Source: Ruminococcus sp. (GTDB taxonomy: Bacteria > Bacillota > Clostridia > Oscillospirales > Ruminococcaceae). From it: a DNA stretch of 64,000 nucleotides. The number at the start of each line of letters is the position of its first letter. Within the stretch, counting starts at the first letter, position 1. Under the pieces are notes generated by a model. The model worked only from the letters and a program-made list of their open reading frames with translations. It ran no database searches and had not been told where the DNA came from. Location of the stretch: assembly GCA_031262495.1 (NCBI GenBank), contig JAISHV010000095.1, positions 1 to 64,000 on the forward strand, in the 5' to 3' direction. The translations under genes and the position numbers were made by a program. Shown piece after piece: positions 58,954 through 64,000 of this stretch.

Positions 58954-59300
58954 TTGCGTTTGCCGCCTTTCAGCCCTGCACTGTAAAGCTTTCCGCAAGC
59001 TTCAAACATCAATTCGGAGGTCGAAAGCAACACAATATCATTCTGTTCGGCAAGTCTTATAACATCATCAGCAGGTTTTTTCCCTCTGACAAAAACAATG
59101 CAAATAATATCCATCATCATCGCCGTGCGAACGGTTTGAGTGTTCACAAGCCCTGTAATAAGCACCGACTGGTCTTTTACAAAAGCCAACACATCACTCA
59201 TCATATCAGAGCCGCAAGCCGTATGAACCTCACGCGTGAGCTCATCCTCGCCCCATAAAATCTCACAGTCAAGCAGCTTTTTTATATCAAAAACGGTCAC
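58950..59300 (-). CDS. DRTGG-domain protein (first copy)
   Basis: A 116-residue protein with the DRTGG-type fold: VFDIKKLLDCEILWGEDELT, ACGSDMMSDVLAFVKDQSVL, TVRTAMMMDIICIVFVRGKK. First gene of the hydrogenase operon, with a sigma-A promoter upstream and an overlap with the HATPase gene. The family is linked by neighbourhood to sensory [FeFe]-hydrogenases; biochemical role unknown. Confidence 0.85.
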   Translation of the reverse strand: MTVFDIKKLLDCEILWGEDELTREVHTACGSDMMSDVLAFVKDQSVLITGLVNTQTVRTAMMMDIICIVFVRGKKPADDVIRLAEQNDIVLLSTSELMFEACGKLYSAGLKGGKRK

Positions 59301-59342
59301 GAAACAAATCTCCCCGAAACAAAATTATATTAGTATTAATCA

Positions 59343-59371
59343 ATTATAGCACATTTTAAGTGATATTACAA
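59343..59371 (-). promoter_or_regulatory. Sigma-A promoter of the hydrogenase operon
   Basis: TTGTAA and TATAAT on the minus strand, 17-base spacer, about 45 bases upstream of the first ATG. Confidence 0.7.
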
Positions 59372-59477
59372 ATAATTTTTTATTACAATTTAATTTTTTT
59401 AATGAAAATTTTATTACATTTAAAATTTTCGGTAATTTTTGTTAATAAGTTTATTCTATATTATTTTTATAAAACGC

Positions 59478-59506
59478 TTGAAAATTTATTTCAAATGTTG
59501 TATAAT
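59478..59506 (+). promoter_or_regulatory. Sigma-A promoter of the trkA pair
   Basis: TTGAAA and TATAAT with a 17-base spacer, about 40 bases upstream of the ATG. The 59301-59546 gap otherwise holds A/T-rich sequence. Confidence 0.75.
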
Positions 59507-59546
59507 GATTTTATATGAAATAAATTTAGGTTGAAAATTTTTTTAA

Positions 59547-60173
59547 ATGAATATAATCGTTATAGGCTGCGGAAAAGTCGGACAGGCAATCATTACTGCA
59601 CTCACAAATCAAGGGCATGATGTTTCTGTAGTCACAGAAGACCCGCTTCAACTGAGTAACCTTCCCTCTGATTTTTCGGGCTATACAACAATAGGCGTGC
59701 CTATTGACCAAGATATTTTAAAAAAAGCCGGGATTGAGTCCTGTGATGCTTTTGCTGCCGTTACATCTGATGATAATCTGAATCTTATGGCGGCGCAAAT
59801 TGCCAAAAATATCTATAATATCAAAAAGGTTTACGCTCGAATCAATGATGCACAAAAAAATGAGGTATTCGGTTCTTTCGGTATATCCACAATTTGCCCG
59901 ACAAACCTTACTGCCTCGGCGTTAATTCCGCTTTTGAATGACAACACGGACGTCACCGCCGTAAATCACGCCGGGATTTTGTTTGTAATCATGACGACTG
60001 AGATTGAAAAAGATTATATCGGCAAACGTGTCTCCGAAATCAGTACAATGCTTGAAGAAGATGAAGTTATCGTCGCCGTAAAACACAAAGACGGCTCAAA
60101 CACAAAAATTTCATTCGTTAACCCCGAAATCAAATCCGGCGATTCCCTGATAATAATGAAAATGTCAGATTAA
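59547..60173 (+). CDS. TrkA/KtrA-type potassium uptake regulatory protein (first copy)
   Basis: A peripheral membrane regulator of 208 residues. Its RCK_N domain has the nucleotide-binding loop IIVIGCGKVGQAIITAL, and the RCK_C domain (about 130-208) includes GKRVSEISTMLEEDEVIVAV. Such proteins gate Trk/Ktr K+ channels in response to ATP/NAD(H) and, in many Firmicutes, c-di-AMP. No channel gene (trkH/ktrB) lies in the window. A second copy follows 47 bases later. Confidence 0.88.
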   Translation: MNIIVIGCGKVGQAIITALTNQGHDVSVVTEDPLQLSNLPSDFSGYTTIGVPIDQDILKKAGIESCDAFAAVTSDDNLNLMAAQIAKNIYNIKKVYARINDAQKNEVFGSFGISTICPTNLTASALIPLLNDNTDVTAVNHAGILFVIMTTEIEKDYIGKRVSEISTMLEEDEVIVAVKHKDGSNTKISFVNPEIKSGDSLIIMKMSD

Positions 60174-60220
60174 TAATATAAACTGTTAAAATTTACACAT
60201 TAAAAAATCGGAGCCATTAT

Positions 60221-60886
60221 ATGATAGTAACCATAGTCGGCGGCGGAAAAGTCGGGTATTACCTGATGCAAACGCTGATTGACCATAAACACACACCCGT
60301 CTTAATCGAAGAAAAACAAGCCGTCTGCAAGCGTATAGCCGACGCTATGGATATTCAGGTTATATGCGGCGATGCTACACGGCTTGAAACCCTCGAAAAC
60401 GCAAATGTTGCGAAGTCCGGTGCTTTTATCAGTGTAACAGGGCTTGATGAGGTCAACCTTATCGCCTGTCAGCTCGCTAAAAATAAATTCGGTGTCAGAA
60501 AAACCGTTGCAAAGTCCAACAACCCTAAAAATGTCATGATTATGAAGAATTTAGGAATTGATAACGTAATAAACTCCACCGACAGTATCGCGGGACTTAT
60601 TGAGCGTGAAGTAGATACATCCAAAATCAAACAAATCCTTACTCTAAACCAAGGTGAAGTTGTTTTATCGGAAATTGTTTTGCCGGATAATTATACGCTT
60701 GACGGAAAACTGCTCAAAGATATTAAATCAAATATCCTGTTTAATATTATTTCAATTACACGCGGGGAACATTTGATGATTCCGCGAGGGGATTCAATGC
60801 TCAAAAGCGGTGATAAACTGCTTGTTATTTCAGAGAATAACGCCGTTAAAGCACTTAAATCTATTTTGAAAATCAAGGAAAATTAG
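60221..60886 (+). CDS. TrkA/KtrA-type potassium uptake regulatory protein (second copy)
   Basis: A protein of 221 residues with RCK_N (MIVTIVGGGKVGYYLMQTL, VICGDATRLETLENANV) and RCK_C (SKIKQILTLNQGEVVLSEIV, LMIPRGDSMLKSGDKLLVI). It is closer to the usual TrkA pattern than the first copy, with the GDAT motif intact. The two may form a heteromeric gating ring. It precedes the FtsA-like gene by 18 bases. Confidence 0.9.
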   Translation: MIVTIVGGGKVGYYLMQTLIDHKHTPVLIEEKQAVCKRIADAMDIQVICGDATRLETLENANVAKSGAFISVTGLDEVNLIACQLAKNKFGVRKTVAKSNNPKNVMIMKNLGIDNVINSTDSIAGLIEREVDTSKIKQILTLNQGEVVLSEIVLPDNYTLDGKLLKDIKSNILFNIISITRGEHLMIPRGDSMLKSGDKLLVISENNAVKALKSILKIKEN

Positions 60887-60904
60887 AATCTAAATTAAGG
60901 GATT

Positions 60905-63265
60905 ATGAAAATGGCTTCTTCAAAAAAAACCTTAACTACTGACGAGATTACACAAACACCTATCAACGCCGAAACGCCCGAAAAGGCTGTTAAAAAGCCT
61001 GCTGTGCCTGAGAAAACTGCTGCTCAAACTGTTACAAAAAAGAATTCGCCTAAAACTGCCGATAAAAAGAAATCTTCGGCTTCAAAAACATCTCAAAAAG
61101 TTCGGAAACTCATTGAACAGACAGACGACATCATTTTCGCGCTCGACATAGGTACACGCACAGTTGTCGGGATTTTGGGACAAATAAAAGACGGCATTTT
61201 TAACGTTTTGGCGTCTCATTCCGAACCCCACCCTGTCAGAGCAATGATGGACGGTCAGATTGAAGATATTAACCAAGTTTCACGTATTGTGGAACTCGTT
61301 AAAACAAAGCTTGAAAAGCTGTCGGGATATAAACTCACAAAAGTCGCCATAGCGGCGGCAGGGCGTGCACTCAAGACCACGGAAATTTCAATGGACTTTT
61401 CCATTGACGACCGTGATATTTTAACGGACGATGATGTTAAGGCATTTGAAATTGAAACCGTCATGAAGGCTCAGGCAGAACTCAATAAAAATAACGATGT
61501 TTCGGGATTGTTTTATTGTGTAGGGCATACGGTAATTTCATATGAGCTTGACGGCTATAAAATCAAAACCCTCGTCGGACACCGCGGGAAAAAAGCTTTT
61601 GTTAACCTTATCGCGGCATTTTTGCCGAGCGGTGTTGTAGAAAGCCTTTATGCCGTTACCGACAATTGTAAACTTGAGGTTGTGAATCTTACGCTTGAGC
61701 CGATTGCGGCTATGCACGTTATTATTCCGCCGGAAGTAAGGCTCATAAATATTGCCCTCGCGGATATAGGCGCGGGCACATCCGATATAGCTGTTTCGCG
61801 AGGCGGCTCGATTGTCGCTTATGCTATGGCTACTGTCGCCGGTGATGAAATTACCGAAGAAATCATTAAAACATACCTCGTCAGCTTCGATACAGCCGAA
61901 GAAATGAAACTCTCAGGCGGCAGCGAAGACATAACATACACAGACATATTAGGCTATACTCATACAATCAAAACAGAAAAATTCTTTAAAGATTTATTCC
62001 CGGCGGTAGGTACACTCTCCGATACCATAGCCCAAACCATAAAAGAGGCAAACGGTGCTCCGCCCGCAGCGGTATTCTTAATCGGCGGCGGTTCAAAACT
62101 CCCGGAACTGACATCTCACATAGCTGAGCGGCTGGGGCTGCCGCCTGACCGTGTTGCCGTAGGCGGAAAGAGTAATTATAAGAATATCAGAACCGATAAA
62201 GCGGCAAAAGGCTCATGTAAAATTGACGGTCCCGAATTTGTTACACCAATCGGTATCGGTCTTGCGGCGGCAATGTCGGGCGGATATGATTTCAGCGTAG
62301 TTAACTTAAACGGAAAAAAACTCCGCATTTTTGACACCAAAACTATTTCCGTGTTTGACCTGCTGATACTCGGCGGATATAAATCCAACCAAATTTTAGG
62401 CAGAAGCGGCAAAATCTTAACATACACGATAAACAACGAAACACGAAACATCCCGGGTACACCTGCTGTTCCGTCAGAGCTTACCCTCGGCGGCAAAGCG
62501 GTTTCACTGGATACGCCTGTTCATCAGGGCGATGAGATCAGATTTACTCCGGCGAAAAACGGCACTAATGCACGTGTATTTATTCGCGATTTCGCAAAAG
62601 ATGTGAATACTCGCTTTGTTACGGTTGATGACGACCAATACCCTATCGGCAAAATCGTTACTGTTTCGGGCAGACCTGTTACCGCCGAATATGAAATCCG
62701 TCAGTTTGACCGGATAAGCGTTACGGATATAGTTACACTCGGTGATTTATTTGAAACTCTCCCCTTTGACTGTGCAAAATTAGATTTCTATAAAGGCGGA
62801 AAACTGCTTCAATTTGACTATCTCCTTGAAGACGGGGATATGATTATTACCGCCGTGAAAACCAATACTGCAAAAGTTTACCAAAAACGAATTCCGGCTG
62901 ATAGTTTTAAAACACCTGAAATTACCGTAATGAATGATGATGAAGACATTGACGGCGATGAAATTTTAACCCCGAAACACTTAAACAGTACAGAGAAAAC
63001 ACAAAACCCTTTGGAAAACCCTGCTCCGCCGAGTCTCCCGCCCGAAGAATTTGCCGTGACTTTAAACGGAAAACAGATAGTCCTCCCCCCGAGACCCGAC
63101 CATACAGAACACGAGTTCATAGAACTCATGCCGCTTGCTGATGTTGATTTTGAAAAACCTCCTGCTGATGCCGACATTGTGATTACTTTAAACGGTAAGG
63201 ATGTCAGCTTTATAGATAAACTCCACGTAAATGATACGGCGGTAATAAAATGGCAAATGAAGTAA
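60905..63265 (+). CDS. Large FtsA-like actin-fold protein
   Basis: A 786-residue protein. Residues 1-70 form a Lys/Thr/Ala-rich low-complexity N-terminus. The core (about 75-465) is an FtsA-type actin fold with phosphate loop 1 FALDIGTRTVVGILG, an SHS2-like insert (KVAIAAAGRALKTTEISMD), phosphate loop 2 ALADIGAGTSDIAVSRGG and the adenosine motif FLIGGGSKLPEL. About 300 further residues carry beta-rich segments and an acidic/proline linker. FtsA is normally about 420 residues, so this is an extended form; no ftsZ is adjacent. It could position or scaffold a membrane complex. Confidence 0.82.
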   Translation: MKMASSKKTLTTDEITQTPINAETPEKAVKKPAVPEKTAAQTVTKKNSPKTADKKKSSASKTSQKVRKLIEQTDDIIFALDIGTRTVVGILGQIKDGIFNVLASHSEPHPVRAMMDGQIEDINQVSRIVELVKTKLEKLSGYKLTKVAIAAAGRALKTTEISMDFSIDDRDILTDDDVKAFEIETVMKAQAELNKNNDVSGLFYCVGHTVISYELDGYKIKTLVGHRGKKAFVNLIAAFLPSGVVESLYAVTDNCKLEVVNLTLEPIAAMHVIIPPEVRLINIALADIGAGTSDIAVSRGGSIVAYAMATVAGDEITEEIIKTYLVSFDTAEEMKLSGGSEDITYTDILGYTHTIKTEKFFKDLFPAVGTLSDTIAQTIKEANGAPPAAVFLIGGGSKLPELTSHIAERLGLPPDRVAVGGKSNYKNIRTDKAAKGSCKIDGPEFVTPIGIGLAAAMSGGYDFSVVNLNGKKLRIFDTKTISVFDLLILGGYKSNQILGRSGKILTYTINNETRNIPGTPAVPSELTLGGKAVSLDTPVHQGDEIRFTPAKNGTNARVFIRDFAKDVNTRFVTVDDDQYPIGKIVTVSGRPVTAEYEIRQFDRISVTDIVTLGDLFETLPFDCAKLDFYKGGKLLQFDYLLEDGDMIITAVKTNTAKVYQKRIPADSFKTPEITVMNDDEDIDGDEILTPKHLNSTEKTQNPLENPAPPSLPPEEFAVTLNGKQIVLPPRPDHTEHEFIELMPLADVDFEKPPADADIVITLNGKDVSFIDKLHVNDTAVIKWQMK

Positions 63266-64000
63266 ATTCTCAACACGAGACTGATTTAACAGAATCTCAT
63301 ATTCGCCGTGATGAACTCCTTACGGCACTCAACAGTGTAGCTATCCTCCTTATGGGGATAGATCAGTCTGAATCTAAGTTGATTTTCTGGAATGCCCTGC
63401 GTACACTGGCGACACCCCTCAAAGCCGCGACTTTTTCGATTTGGCGCAATGCCTTAACCGACGAAAAACTCGTCTCCGAACGCATAGCAAGCTGGAGTCA
63501 GGGACTGCCGCTTTTCAGAATTCCGCCCTGTGATACTTTCACAGTGTCTGAGCTTGACGAAAACTGGGTAGATAAATCATCCTTAACAAACGAAAAATTT
63601 TTCTCGTATGATGATTTACCCGAAACAATAAGGGATGCTTTTTCGCCTGAACCATTTAAGTCTCTCTTCATCATGCCGATTATGTATCATTCGGAATTCT
63701 GGGGGATATTAACACTTGCCTTTAACAAAGAGAAAACTTTCGCCGATGAAAACGAACGCGGGATGCTTCATTCGGCTGGACTGCTCCTTGCCTCGGCGTA
63801 TTCGCGCCGCGTTTTGATAAGCAACCTCTATGAAGCTAAAGAAGCGGCACTCGAAAGCGTAAAAAGCAAAGCCGAGTTCTTATCCCGAATGAGCCACGAA
63901 ATGCGCACCCCGCTCAATGCTATAGTCGGCATGGCGGCAATCGCAAAAGACTCAAAAGATAACGCGAAAACAGCACTCTGTCTTGACCGAATAGAAAAAT
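63250..64000 (+). CDS. GAF-domain sensor histidine kinase (partial, runs off the window)
   Basis: The ATG at 63250 overlaps the FtsA-like stop codon region. The visible 250 residues contain a GAF-like domain (about 20-190, with FSIWRNALTDEK and FIMPIMYHSEFWGILTLAF), a coiled linker, and the HisKA dimerisation box with the phosphoacceptor histidine in FLSRMSHEMRTPLNAIVGM. The ATPase and any receiver domains would lie beyond 64000. The tight overlap implies co-expression with the FtsA-like protein. Confidence 0.85.
   Translation, partial: MANEVNSQHETDLTESHIRRDELLTALNSVAILLMGIDQSESKLIFWNALRTLATPLKAATFSIWRNALTDEKLVSERIASWSQGLPLFRIPPCDTFTVSELDENWVDKSSLTNEKFFSYDDLPETIRDAFSPEPFKSLFIMPIMYHSEFWGILTLAFNKEKTFADENERGMLHSAGLLLASAYSRRVLISNLYEAKEAALESVKSKAEFLSRMSHEMRTPLNAIVGMAAIAKDSKDNAKTALCLDRIEK

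Overview
The window looks like chromosomal DNA of a spore-forming, flagellated, anaerobic Clostridia species, most likely of the Oscillospiraceae/Ruminococcaceae type. The evidence is the gene content and order: sporulation genes (ytfI-ytfJ-dacF, yabP-yabQ-divIC, cwlD, gpr), clostridial neighbourhoods (M50-scpA-scpB; yqhY-nusB-xseA-xseB-ispA-dxs-tlyA-nadK-argR), rubrerythrin, an [FeFe]-hydrogenase-like protein and moderate G+C. No rRNA, CRISPR array, prophage or transposase gene was seen. One tRNA gene, tRNA-Arg(ACG), is present.

Layout. 0.4-9.8 kb, minus strand: serine synthesis (serC-serA), aroB-uvrC, a large lipoprotein resembling a solute-binding protein, and a degenerate CoaX homologue next to a pantothenate-type ECF S component. 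10-13.1 kb: three genes matching the subunits of a biotin-dependent transcarboxylase (12S, 1.3S, 5S). 13.3-19 kb: site-2-protease-like M50, scpA, scpB, ytfI, ytfJ, dacF and rluB. 19-23 kb: a zinc-ribbon membrane protein, a NatAB-type ABC exporter and an amidase. 23-27.4 kb: leuA-rimI-ilvB-ilvN, a branched-chain amino acid cluster with rimI inside it. 27.6-28.8 kb: yabP-yabQ-divIC.

28.9-38.8 kb, plus strand: a long gene train from yqhY through nusB, a TsaD paralogue, xseAB, ispA, dxs, tlyA, nadK and argR, then cwlD. 38.8-48.6 kb: an isolated flagellin gene with a sigma-D-like promoter, RNase J, the c-di-AMP phosphodiesterase gdpP, a rubrerythrin gene between long inverted repeats, dcd, and a chemoreceptor. 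48.8-55.7 kb: tRNA-Arg, surface-type beta-repeat and FecR proteins, HPr, rimM-trmD and gpr. 55.7-59.3 kb: a putative sensory [FeFe]-hydrogenase operon (DRTGG, HATPase, hydrogenase, DRTGG, PHP). 59.5-64 kb: two TrkA/Ktr proteins, a large FtsA-like protein and the start of a GAF-histidine kinase that runs off the window.

The most unusual feature is the repeat landscape between genes. Three families recur. (1) Heptamer arrays of the form (C/T)AGANG, usually starting at a stop codon or tRNA 3' end and often paired as large hairpins around a terminator. (2) Arrays of spaced GAATGTC words next to a long G-rich/C-rich hairpin with a conserved loop. (3) Palindromes with TGTAGGGGCG ends. Heptamer arrays encode the C-terminal tails of at least four proteins, and families 1 and 3 bracket the rubrerythrin gene in opposite orientation. 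No mobilising enzyme is visible, so the mechanism behind them is open.
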